DNA of 52,101 nucleotides from Flavobacteriaceae bacterium (GTDB lineage Bacteria; Bacteroidota; Bacteroidia; Flavobacteriales; Flavobacteriaceae): NCBI GenBank assembly GCA_002690085.1, contig NZDM01000002.1, positions 1 to 52,101 of the forward strand, read 5' to 3'. Shown piece by piece: positions 7,800 to 18,700 of this stretch (position 1 is its first letter; each line of letters starts with the position of its first letter). The notes under the pieces were generated by a model. It saw only the letters and a program-made list of their open reading frames with translations, ran no database searches and was not told where the DNA came from. The position numbers and the translations under genes were made by a program.

Positions 7800-9557
7800 A
7801 TGAGCTTGAAACTCCCAAAATTACCCACTAATATTACTGAAAGTTCAAAAGAAACTGCATTAAGATTACAAAAATTGCTAGCTGTATTTAATGCTGGAGG
7901 TGATAAAGATAAAAAAGAGTTAGCAGCCTGGGGTATAAATCGTCAATACTATCTGCGTTCTATGTTTTACATGTATCTTTTCAATAAATATGGTAATAGT
8001 TGTATTATTGATGTGAACCCACCTTGTAATATATTACCTGATATATGCGAACATGTAGGAGATATGGTGCTTAAGGTATATGGTTTTGAATATGTAAAAC
8101 CTAATTCTATTGATAAAATTAAATGGAAGGCATATCAAAAGTATTTACAAGATTATTCTAAGAAGATTCACAAGTGCTTGAAGCATAGAAAAATCGTTGT
8201 CGTTCCTGTAAGATTACATTGGCCAGGTTCAGGAGATTATCGAAATGATGCTCAGGGTGGCTCACATGCTAATCTTTTGGTTGTAAGAAAATCAAACCAT
8301 ACTGTTGAAGTTGTTGAACCACATGGTAGTAGGCTAGGAACTAGTCATCCGCGTATGAATCCCAATAAAGCATACACTAATGTAGTTGATATGATTAATA
8401 AAACTCTTCCTAGAAAAAGTGAAAAATATAATATTGTGTTTTCGGATGAAGTATGCCCTTATTTAACCGGTATTCAATCGCTAGAAGGATACGCTAATAT
8501 TTTTAAAGATGATAAGGTTGAAGGTGGAGGTTATTGCTCTATTTGGAGTATGTTTACCACAGAAATGATTTTATCTAATCCAGATTTTACCACAAGGCAG
8601 GTAATGCAGATTTTATTGGATATGTTGTATAAAAATACAGGTTACTTAACACATGAATATGGAGCAAAAGTTAAAGTTGGTAATTATTTATTATTAGTGG
8701 CACGTGGTTATGCTACATTTATTACCAAGAAAGTAGAACAATATTTTTCAGATATTTATGGTGAAACTGCTGCAAGAGCGATTAAACTTGGCCGAACTGC
8801 AAGTTATTCTGAAATTGCTGAAATGCGTAGATTTTTTGGACCATTTTTAAAAATCCAAGCTGAATTATCACTTGATCCCAAAATGACTTTGGCAAAATTA
8901 AAGACTAAACTTGATAAAGATAAAATCAAGGTAGAAGATAAGACCGCTTACAAACAAGTTCTAGAGAGATTGATTAAAAAAGATATCAGATATTCAGTTG
9001 GAACAACTAGATCAACTGGACTAGCAATTGAATTAAAATATAAGGATCCTTGTCCTAAGCATTTAGTTAGAAATCCTAAGACTGGTAGATGTATCAAACC
9101 TAGAAATAAAACTCAAAAGAATACAGTCGCTAATAAAAAGCTAGGTACCATTAAAAAGAAAGAGTGTCCTCCAGGCAAAGAACTAAATCCTAAGACTAAT
9201 AGATGTAGAAAAATTAAAGCACCCAAGAGAATCAAGACTAAAATTAAACTTATTTCAAAGCCTAGACAAATTACTCCCAAAAAGTCTCCTCAACCTAAGA
9301 TTCTTAAAAAACAAAAGGTTAAGACGCCTACTAGAAAAAGATGTCCTAATGGAACACGACGTAATCCTAAGACAAAGTTGTGTGAACCAAAAAAGAAAAA
9401 AGAAAAAAAGAAAAAGGTTCTTAAAATTGTACAGCAATTTACTAAAAAGAAAACGCCTACAATTGTGGTCAAAAAAGTTGATAAAAAAACTAGAAGACGG
9501 TGCCCTAATGGTACAAGAAGGGATAAAAAAACCGGAAATTGTTTATCAAAAAAATGA
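7800..9557 (+). CDS. Putative viral cysteine peptidase with four C-terminal 2-cysteine adaptor repeats
   Basis: SHANLLVV...VEVVEPHG...GGGYCSIWSMF (candidate H/E/C peptidase arrangement); C-terminal repeats CP..xxRNPKTGRC, CPPGKELNPKTNRC, CPNGTRRNPKTKLC, CPNGTRRDKKTGNC. Confidence 0.75.
   Translation: MSLKLPKLPTNITESSKETALRLQKLLAVFNAGGDKDKKELAAWGINRQYYLRSMFYMYLFNKYGNSCIIDVNPPCNILPDICEHVGDMVLKVYGFEYVKPNSIDKIKWKAYQKYLQDYSKKIHKCLKHRKIVVVPVRLHWPGSGDYRNDAQGGSHANLLVVRKSNHTVEVVEPHGSRLGTSHPRMNPNKAYTNVVDMINKTLPRKSEKYNIVFSDEVCPYLTGIQSLEGYANIFKDDKVEGGGYCSIWSMFTTEMILSNPDFTTRQVMQILLDMLYKNTGYLTHEYGAKVKVGNYLLLVARGYATFITKKVEQYFSDIYGETAARAIKLGRTASYSEIAEMRRFFGPFLKIQAELSLDPKMTLAKLKTKLDKDKIKVEDKTAYKQVLERLIKKDIRYSVGTTRSTGLAIELKYKDPCPKHLVRNPKTGRCIKPRNKTQKNTVANKKLGTIKKKECPPGKELNPKTNRCRKIKAPKRIKTKIKLISKPRQITPKKSPQPKILKKQKVKTPTRKRCPNGTRRNPKTKLCEPKKKKEKKKKVLKIVQQFTKKKTPTIVVKKVDKKTRRRCPNGTRRDKKTGNCLSKK
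9051..9542 (+). repeat. Four 2-cysteine adaptor (2C_adapt-like) protein repeats
   Basis: CP-x(3-5)-R/E-x-NPKT-x-x-C repeated at about 9051, 9163, 9339 and 9501. Confidence 0.85.
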
Positions 9558-9573
9558 TAAAATTGATTTTATC
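9556..9573 (+). terminator. GATAAAA-ttga-TTTTATC hairpin at the 3' end of 7800..9557
   Basis: Perfect 7-bp stem overlapping the stop codon. Confidence 0.6.
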
Positions 9574-9622
9574 TAAGTAATAGAATTGATATTAGTTTTA
9601 ATATTCTAAATTAGTATCAACT

Positions 9623-10177
9623 ATGAAGTGTGAATGTTGTAATAAAAACAACAGAGATGTGAGGGAACTTCTTTATAAAGACGCTTTGTCTTCAATCCGT
9701 GAGAATGGTCACTTTAAAAAACTGCCTGTAGTTCTAGTAGAGAGAATTATTGATACTGCCTTTATTGATAAAGTTACAATTTGTTGGCAAGTTAAGGATA
9801 GATGTAGGTGTCACCAATGCCTTGGATACACATGGCCACCCGTAGTAAGCACAAGTGATTCAGATTCTGATTCTAATGATTATGGCAGTGACTATAGTGA
9901 TGAAGATAATGATTATTGTGAAAATGACGGTTACATATATCGTAGAGGTTATGCTGAATTATGTACTAGATGCTTCTTAGAAGGTATTAATCGAGTTTTA
10001 CGATCTACTAATTCGTTACCATTTTTAAGATTTCACTCAAATGCATTCTTCAATAAGATTCCAGTTGAAATTGACCCTTATAAATATATCATTCCCTCTG
10101 AATATAATATTACTTACTACAGACGTAAGAATCCTGTAAAAAATCAAGATGGACGATTAGTTATAACATCATCATAA
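9623..10177 (+). CDS. Hypothetical Cys-rich protein with acidic Asp/Ser stretch
   Basis: 184-aa ATG ORF; CECCNKN, CRCHQC, CTRC pairs; SDSDSDSNDYGSDYSDEDND. Confidence 0.7.
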   Translation: MKCECCNKNNRDVRELLYKDALSSIRENGHFKKLPVVLVERIIDTAFIDKVTICWQVKDRCRCHQCLGYTWPPVVSTSDSDSDSNDYGSDYSDEDNDYCENDGYIYRRGYAELCTRCFLEGINRVLRSTNSLPFLRFHSNAFFNKIPVEIDPYKYIIPSEYNITYYRRKNPVKNQDGRLVITSS

Positions 10178-10196
10178 AATGAAAAAGATACCCTTA

Positions 10197-11510
10197 CTAG
10201 ATAACGCCTAACCCCCCATATACTTGCGTAGTACCATTGTTCTTTTCCCTCTCGGCTACGAGACGTCGTTGGTGCTCCTCGAATGCTTCAAGATTATTAA
10301 AATGTGATTTATCTTCTGGATACTTTTTTGTACTTGTTATATAGCTGCGTATTTTGTCCCCATACCTACTACCGTTTTTTTTAGTAAGTCTAACCATAAA
10401 TAACTCTTCAACGAATCCTTCAATATCTGCCTTACATGCATATATTTTCCCATTCTCCATTTTTAGTTTTATTTTACGCGTGTACAGTTCTCTATGCAAC
10501 GCGTCAATATATGTTTGATGGTCAGGATGTAAATCTGGTGTATATGTTGAACCTCTATAGGCCTTTGTAAGTCTACGTTGTTTATTCATTTTAATTTGGG
10601 ATTTTTCAGGTTCATAGATTGTTGCACGGTGTTTTGCTAGACTCTGTAGTAATTGTGAATCATTTACAAAGTTCATAGTTTCTTCTAATCGCTGTGGTGG
10701 AGCCGACAACTGGTGAGGATTAGGACCAACCATATTTATGGTATCCATAATAATAATAGCCGGTTCATAATTCTGTTGTATAGCTTTTTTTAACAATCTG
10801 CTCACATTGTCGAAATTACATATACCAGGAGAATGAATGTATGATCCTTCATAGAAGTCAATTATAGCCACAGCACATTGAGCTTCTGCAAGTTCCTGAC
10901 CTGAGGCCTTCTCAAACCATTTCCTTGCGAGTTTTTTATCTTTGAGGACGCCAATGCCTCTGCGGCAGCAGATACCGAGGTAATAGTGGGCAAGAGGATT
11001 TTTGTATTTCTTAGCAGTGAACTCTAAACACTCGAATGCTAATGCACTATTTTTCACCTCTAGATACCTATTAATGATTTTTAGTAGTTCATACTCATTC
11101 TTATCCGCCCATGCTTCGATATATGGATCTTGATCAACTTTCGGACCTATTTGCCGCTCCGCTGCCCTAAGATTCTGAGCTTGATCTACTAATTGATTAA
11201 CCGTTGTATCGCCGGATCGCTGGGTGGGTTGTTGAGCGGCGCCACGCTTCTGCTTTTTATTTTTGCTTTTGTCTTTCTTTTGTTCCATCGTAGATTCCTC
11301 ATCTTCATTATTCATCATCGTCATCATCTTCATCTGCATCTCTTGCATCTGCGTTTGTTGCTGCATCATTTGCAATATCTGTTGTTGCTGCATCATCATC
11401 TGATTCATCATCGGATTCATCATCGGATTCATCATCGGATTGGAACCCGATGCATCGCACATCTGGTTGGTGTTATACATGGCCGACGGGTTGTTTTGTA
11501 CATTAAACAT
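10197..11510 (-). CDS. Sel1-like repeat protein with Met/Gln-rich N-terminus
   Basis: AHYYLGICCRRGIGVLKDKKLARKWFEKASGQELAEAQCAVAIIDFYEG (Sel1/TPR-like); N-term MMNPMMNPMMNPMMNQMMMQQQQ. Confidence 0.75.
   Translation of the reverse strand: MFNVQNNPSAMYNTNQMCDASGSNPMMNPMMNPMMNQMMMQQQQILQMMQQQTQMQEMQMKMMTMMNNEDEESTMEQKKDKSKNKKQKRGAAQQPTQRSGDTTVNQLVDQAQNLRAAERQIGPKVDQDPYIEAWADKNEYELLKIINRYLEVKNSALAFECLEFTAKKYKNPLAHYYLGICCRRGIGVLKDKKLARKWFEKASGQELAEAQCAVAIIDFYEGSYIHSPGICNFDNVSRLLKKAIQQNYEPAIIIMDTINMVGPNPHQLSAPPQRLEETMNFVNDSQLLQSLAKHRATIYEPEKSQIKMNKQRRLTKAYRGSTYTPDLHPDHQTYIDALHRELYTRKIKLKMENGKIYACKADIEGFVEELFMVRLTKKNGSRYGDKIRSYITSTKKYPEDKSHFNNLEAFEEHQRRLVAEREKNNGTTQVYGGLGVI
11400..11446 (-). repeat. 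12-bp tandem repeat (gattcatcatcg) encoding MMNP units
   Basis: gattcatcatcggattcatcatcggattcatcatcgg read directly. Confidence 0.85.
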
Positions 11511-11600
11511 ATTTGTGTATATTTACGACGTGTAACAAATATTCGTAATTCAATTTTTTAATTTCGTCGTTATGCCCTTAATACAACATCTAAAAATGTT

Positions 11601-11849
11601 TTATCCTCTTATATACTCGTCAAAGCAGTTACTTTTTTTGTTTAAATGTTGATAAAACCATAAACCACAAGTTATACATCTATATTCTTCTAACGCTGGT
11701 GTAAATTGATGACTTGTAGATTTGTGATTATTTTGAGAGTGTCCACATAGATGACAAAACTCAGCATTTTTTTGCTCATCTAATTTTACCTCTTGTATTA
11801 ATTGACATAAAAGCTCTTCGCTAGGTAATTCTGTCATTATTATACTCAT
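11601..11849 (-). CDS. Hypothetical small zinc-ribbon-like protein
   Basis: CHLCGH...CITCGLWFYQH pairs; 82 aa. Confidence 0.6.
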   Translation of the reverse strand: MSIIMTELPSEELLCQLIQEVKLDEQKNAEFCHLCGHSQNNHKSTSHQFTPALEEYRCITCGLWFYQHLNKKSNCFDEYIRG

Positions 11850-11985
11850 GAAGATTATCTATAAATTATAACAATTTTTTAATAAAAGAACCATTGGTAG
11901 TGAATATTTTTCAGTGCGATTTTTGTTGTTAATACTTTTTGAAAATATTGTAGTAGGATATAGAGCCATTGACTTCTATAATAGA

Positions 11986-12330
11986 ATGCAATTTGGATAT
12001 GTTGTCATGATTATCATGCTTTCTATGACAGGCATGAACTGCTATAACCACCGACCTTTTAACCCGCAGAAAAAGAAACCAATGATTGCTTCTAAGAGGC
12101 TGAAAATTAGCAAACCATATCTTCCTTACAAAGGACCAAGATCTAACTTGCCATATAAATGTGATTCTATTGATTCAAAGACAAGCAAGTCTAAAGATAA
12201 GTCTGATGATATCAAATCTAAGGAAGATAAAAATCTTATTGAAGAATATTCTCAATATTTGCAAACCCCCAAATATAATAAAGATGATAATCGTGATGAA
12301 GAAGGACAATTTTTTGCGAGAGCTGCTTGA
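11986..12330 (+). CDS. Hypothetical protein with single N-terminal hydrophobic segment
   Basis: Listed ORF starts with GTG at 11914; first ATG at 11986 gives MQFGYVVMIIMLSMTGMNC... then a Lys/Ser/Asp-rich tail. Confidence 0.6.
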   Translation: MQFGYVVMIIMLSMTGMNCYNHRPFNPQKKKPMIASKRLKISKPYLPYKGPRSNLPYKCDSIDSKTSKSKDKSDDIKSKEDKNLIEEYSQYLQTPKYNKDDNRDEEGQFFARAA

Positions 12331-12362
12331 AGAATATAAAAACAAGTTATTATCAAATATAA

Positions 12363-12782
12363 ATGACTGATAATAACTGGCAATTTTACCTTATACGTAA
12401 TGGTGGTTGTACATATGCAGGAGTTAGCCCTGATCCAATAAGAAGACTTCGACAGCATAATTCTGAAATAAAAGGTGGTGCTAAGTATACCACTAGTAAA
12501 GGTCCAGGTTGGACACATATGTGCTTGGTTTCTGGTTTTGAAAAAATCCAGGCACTTCAATTTGAATGGGCAGTTAAACACTGCCCACCGAGAGATGCAG
12601 GTGGACCAGTAAATAGAATCAATAAAATGATAAAAGTTTTGAACAAAGACAAGTGGACTTCTAAGGCGCCTGATGCAAATACTGTCCCATTAACAGTTAC
12701 ATGGCTCGAGGCACATAATATAGAAGAGTATACTCTTCCGGATTATGTTAATGAGTTATTTAAAATAGATGAGCAAAATTAG
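12363..12782 (+). CDS. GIY-YIG endonuclease domain protein (SLX1-like)
   Basis: FYLIRNGGCTYAGVSPDPIRRLRQHNSEIKGGAKYTTSKGPGWTHMCLVSGFEKIQALQFEWAVKH fits the GIY-YIG/SLX1 pattern. Confidence 0.85.
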   Translation: MTDNNWQFYLIRNGGCTYAGVSPDPIRRLRQHNSEIKGGAKYTTSKGPGWTHMCLVSGFEKIQALQFEWAVKHCPPRDAGGPVNRINKMIKVLNKDKWTSKAPDANTVPLTVTWLEAHNIEEYTLPDYVNELFKIDEQN

Positions 12783-15700
12783 ATAATACCTGCTCCAGTG
12801 GTTTGTCTTAGAAGAAGTTTCATAGGTTGATTAGCTACAAGTGTATGCTCAACGCCATGAATATCAGTAACCTTTCTCTCATAAGGTGCTGTTCCAGACA
12901 AAACTAGTAGATCTCCCTCTTGCATAATATCATTCTGCCCAAATGTGCCATTTCTAAGTGCAATTTGATCAAGAGAACTAGTAATTTCCTGCAAGTCAAC
13001 AATTCCAACAGATGGAGGAGACGATGAATGTAGACCTTGATCGACAACTCTGGCAGAAATTACAGCGTTGATAATAGGATTTCCAAGTAATCTTTGTGGA
13101 CCATAGGTTCTCGAAAGAATATCGGGAGTTGCTGCATCGATAGGAGGTTGATATGTGAGCTCGCTTGAATCCATATTTGAATAAATTAGCTGAGCTAATG
13201 TAAAGTCATCTGCATAACTAATTGTAACAGTCTTATCTTCCAGAATTACTTCTGCATCTACAGTACCATTACTATCTGCGTAGACATCAGCTTCGACCTT
13301 AAAGCTTTCAGTGCTTTCTACAACATCGTTACTACCTGCAGCATATTTGATAATTTCAAATGGTCTAGCCTCAACCTTAACCTGGCCAGTAGGATAGTTA
13401 ACTTGCACAGGATTAACATTCGAGAATGCAGTAGATTTTGCAAGCATTTTATACCCTTTAATTTGGTTATTAGAATCAGTTAACTTAGTGATTGATGGGT
13501 TAATATTTGCAGCATACATAATGTAGTAATCATTATTTTCATCAATCGTCTCATAATCCCAAACAAAGAATTGCTGAGTTAGGGTATATGAGCGAGTCTG
13601 TGTGTATGGATCTCTCGCAGTAAGCTGTACAGATATACTATTGTTTTGTCCCTTTGTCATATTATTAGTATCAATAGCAACAATTGCTGTGTATGTCTGC
13701 AAGCCAGCAGTTCCACTCTTTGTTACGTTACCTACCAAAGAAGGTGCACTTGCACCCGTAATAACAACATCTGAATTATTTGGAGCTAACAAATTGTTAG
13801 GATCTTGAATGACCCACTCAAACTTAACATTATATGTTGTATTAGGGTTAATAGCCTTTGATGCCTCTGTAATTAAACCATAAGCTCCATCCTCTTCTAG
13901 GTAGATACGACCAGCATTGAGTGACATGTTCAAGTTACTTGTCATACTGTAATCCAATGAACCATTCACAATTCTTGCATTTCCATCATTATCCTCAGCT
14001 TGAACAGAAACACTTTCAGTTACAATTAATGGTAACTGTACTGAATTAGACCACGTTACAGTCTTTCTCCACTCGTACTTGCCATTTACAAGACCTAGTG
14101 AAGAATATCCACTTGCGCCAACAAGTTGAACGGTGCCCACGTTTACATCAGATCCCGCGTCAGTAATTTCGGCACGAACCACAATAGTTAGATTATCACC
14201 TGGATACTTCAACTCAGTTGAACCATTATTACCCTCAGTAGTCATTGTGATACTAATAGAAGGTGCAATGACATCTTGTCCATTAATATGAACTGGGATT
14301 CTATGAGCTCTAGTATTTCCTGTTTCATCTTCAATAATCACATTGAAGTCTTCAATAAATCTATCACCCAGATGATCATTGTCATTGAATGCATATACAC
14401 GTTCAATTGTGTATGTTGAAACACCACCAATCATAACTGGACCAGTTGCTGAAGCTTGAATAACACTGCCGGTAGGCGCGGTTCCTACTGCTTTTACTGT
14501 GTCGTTATCACTAGCAACCACTCTTACCTGCACAACAGCATGAGTACTATCAGATCTGAGATTTGCTCTTACAATTGAGTTAGCCACGTGTGTGACGAAA
14601 CCAGAAGCTACTCCATTTACCTCATTTGCACCGTTTCTCTGTGTGGTATTAACTGAAACTACTGCACTTGGATCAGCAGTGTCTACTTTATTGACCTTGA
14701 AAGGAATGTGTAATTCAGTCTTGTTCTGTGCCATATCTTCTGCTTGCACACGCACCCATACGTAATACGAATGACCATCTCCATTTCTATGGAACTTAGA
14801 AAAGCTAGCAGGATTAAATGAAACTGGATTTGCTGGTTGATATACACCACCGACAACATTCATTGCAATCTCTGTTGCTCCGGAATATACGCCACCAGCT
14901 GGTACAGCCAATGCTGGATTTGTGGAAATTGCCTCAATTGGTAATGATTGGTGCATCTTAATAGTTGCAGGATTGAGTGCATCATTGTCGGTAATAGTAA
15001 ACCTAAGATCTGGTTGAGATATCGTATTACTAACGTTGACAACATTATAAGTTCCACTATTCAATGCTAGTGCAGGATAGGTATTGTAATTAGCAGAGTA
15101 ATGATATCGTTTAGTATAGACAATTTCAGGTGCCTCGGTGTCTTCACGTTCAATTACCAGTCTAGCTCCATCTAATATCAAACTAGAATTGTTTGCTAGA
15201 TCGGTAATTTTAGCACCAATCTTGTACTCCTTTGCAATAGAGTGAGTACCAGTGACATCTGAATAATCTACAGTAAAGGCTGCAGTAAATACCTTTTTAT
15301 TTGCAGGGTGAGGATTAGCTGGTGTAGCATCCAGGATAGCAGCATTACCAACCAATACTGCAATATCATTTGCACCTGCTGAATGCATTGAGGATAACAA
15401 TTCTACTCCACTTACTTCAATTCCATTATCGTCAGCAGTTGTGATAGTTGCAACAACATGCTGTTGATCTCCAGGGTTGAGTACAAAGGTCGCAGGACTC
15501 AATGAAACACTAGGGACTCCTGGATTTACATCATCAACAACAGTTACGTTAATTGTAAAGTTCTTAGAATGACTTTGATTATTACCATCAGTAACTGTTA
15601 CTGTCCAACCTTCTTGGTTCAATCCATCCATTCTGTACTGATTTGATCCCTTAGATGAAAGCTCGCTGTAGACAAACGTACGCTTCATTCTAGCTTCATA

Positions 15701-18700
15701 AACACCGAGCAATGCATTGCTTGAAATTACTGTGAAACCTCTTGGAGCATGAGTAGTTCCTGTCCAAATACCTGGTCCGCCTGCATACACAGATCCAACT
15801 GGATTAATTGAGACAGCGCTTCCGTTCAAATGATGCGAATTGTCAGTGTATCTTACAGTCATATCAACCTCAGCACTTGGCGAAGCGCTCGATACACTAA
15901 CGTTGATAACTAGGTTATTGTCTTCTAAGTCACCTGTGCGTACTAATCCGCCGGTGTGGAATACAGCACCGGTGATTTCCGGAGCTTCTTGGTCAACAGC
16001 TCTAATCGTGAGATTCTCATTTTTGGCAAGTGATTTATTTCCGGCATGATCAACAACTTTAGCACTAATTGCTAGTGTGTAATCACCATGGCCTGGTCCA
16101 CTAATACCATTGAGTGTTTCCCAATCCAAAACAAGCCTGTGCTGTAAACCAGATCCTGCCAATTTGGTGGTAGACAAAGTAGTTCCACCAACCGTAATAC
16201 TGAAAGATTCCGTATCGGCGACACCAGATGCGGCGTTATCAGTAGCAGCGATTGTAACTAAAATACTTTCTGTAGAAGAAGATCCTAGTGTTACAATGTC
16301 TGAGGCACCAAGAATCTTAGGTCCACCATTAGCTGTCTCATGAGTAATTACCAAATCATTAATTACTGGCGATTCTTCATCAGTGTTAACCTTTCTAATC
16401 GTTAAAGTCTCTGAATCATTATATTGATTAGGAGCGCCTGGTACTGAAGAATGAGGATTAGAGTTTTGTGTACTAGATGCTTGGTAGGAGATATCCTGTG
16501 TGTTATCACCGAGGTTTTGATCATAAGCAATGTTCTTATTGAAAGTAGAAACATTTGCAAATGTTGATACATGATCAATTGAATTGACATTATTCTCTTT
16601 GAATGACAGAGTAGTTTGCTCATTATCTAAGTTGGCAAAAACAACCTTACCATTTGCAGTTGCTTTGCTATCGGATACATTTGCAACTACAACTGAAGAC
16701 TCATGAGCAACCTTATTAGAACCACCTGAACTCCAATCATAAATATTGAATGCAGATATTGTGCCTTGCCAAGCCCCAGAGATATCAGCATGGACAGATC
16801 TGTTACTTGCAACAGGATCAGCATTACCTACACTCAATGTTGGAGTAGAACCTCCATATGCTACAAATGATCTCTCTTTAGCTTGCTCTGCAGCAATTAG
16901 ACGACCATTAGCGTATAGCATAATAACACCAATATCTAATCTCACTAATAATGCAAGCTCAACGCTTTCAGTAGATCCTCGGAATTGATGCAAAGGATTA
17001 CTTGATGCACCGTCACGCATATCCCACGACATTAATGCGCTCTTGTTTCGAACAGTCTCATCCTTATTTAAACCAGCATGCACAGTAAATCTGTGATTCT
17101 TAATTGCCATAATTAGAGTTTGTTCGTCTTCTTGACCACCCACTGACAATAGAACTTGATTAGCAGTTGAGGTAGGAATTGTAGTATCAATTACAATCCA
17201 AGATGATAAGCTCTTTTGCCCCTGCATATTAGCATTACCAGTACCTTGGATCTTATACATTGCCCAAGCTCCATCTTTTACACTTGTAACATTATCTTCA
17301 ACAAATGCTAATCCAAGAATCTGAGGAGATAATTGGTCAAGTTTATCAATAGTACAAGAACTGGTTACAGGTGTAGCTGCTTGTCCTGCAGTATCATCGA
17401 TATTTGCAGTAGCAGTCAGTGTATTTGCACCAAGATTGAATTGTGGATCATCATAATTGACCGCTAGATTAAAGGTAATCTTTGTAGCATTACGACCATC
17501 AATAGTGCCAGATGGTTGATTTCCAATATTGGAAAATACTCTACCATCTGATGATACCAAAGAAGCACTACTAATATCAAGGCCAGATTCATCATAGACA
17601 ATTAATTCACCTCTTACATTGCCAGCCTTATGACTTGGATTACCAGAAGCTACAAGATTATTTCCGCTAGAACCAAAGCATTGAAGCGATAAACTACTAA
17701 TAACTGGAGGCGATTCATCAGCAATAGCAATATTTAGATTGCGTGTTAGATTTACACTGTTACCTCTTCTGTCAGTGACAGTAAGAAGGACTGTGATCGG
17801 TTGAAGAGATGATCCCCATGATACACCCGTTGTTAAAATCACATCAAATACTGCATAATTATGACCGCCAATTACTTCATTAGCTACACGTGAAATATTG
17901 CTAATTGCTGCATTAGAAAATAAACCATTCTCGTCAAGTGCTACAGTTAATTGAGTTATGTCGTCACCTAAATCTGATAATCTAGCTTTAAACTGTACAG
18001 TTTCCGAGATACCATATTGGCTTGCATGTCCGTTTGTAGAAATGAGCTTTTGGGTAATTACCGAATTATTTTCGTAAAAGTTGGCATTATGGATAATTGG
18101 ATTGTTAATATCATCATATTCCACAGTCAATGTTGCATTGGCGGTTGTTTCTTGATTGTTAAGATCAACACTGTGCAATGTAAACACATAAACATCATCT
18201 GATGCGTTTGGATCAAATGGATCAGGTTTAACACTTACAAATGTCAAATTACTCCATGGTCCTTGGAATACACTTGGTAGTCTAACAGGTTGTAGAACTC
18301 CATTCTTTGTGTAAGTTACATATTGATCACTTAGTCCTCTTTCATCACTAACTGATGCAGATAAGATTACCTCAATGCTCTTTTGCTCTTCGCTAATGTG
18401 CTCATCCAAATGAATTATGGATGTATCGCTTAGTGAAAAGTTATTAATTACGGGAGGCAACACATCGGAACGTTTGAAACCAATTGAGATAGACATTGTT
18501 ACGCTATTGTCTGCATAATCCTTACCAGTAACTGTAAATGTCTTATTTTCATAAGAGTCATATTGAGTTAACGAACTATAAAATGCACTTGTAACAGTAG
18601 CATTGAATGTTGCCCGTTTTAGTACTGAATCGTAACTCTTATTGAATGTTAAATGAGCACTTCCACTAACAATACCAATTGTTGCAGGATCAATATCGGT

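Noticed and set aside
7780-7818. MGVSSSS myristoylation-like N-terminus of the EcoRI-like ORF
   Set aside because: The listed start is a TTG overlapping the divergent gene; the first ATG is at 7777..7779, so the MG motif is probably not translated.
9255-9472. Two overlapping minus-strand ORFs rich in Phe/Leu
   Set aside because: Antisense of the Lys-rich 2-Cys adaptor tail.
11193-11561. 122-aa His/Leu-rich ORF
   Set aside because: Complement of the Met/Gln-rich low-complexity start of the 10197..11510 gene.
12363-12782. GIY-YIG ORF as a homing endonuclease in a mobile intron
   Set aside because: Stand-alone gene with SLX1-like sequence and no sign of an interrupted host gene.
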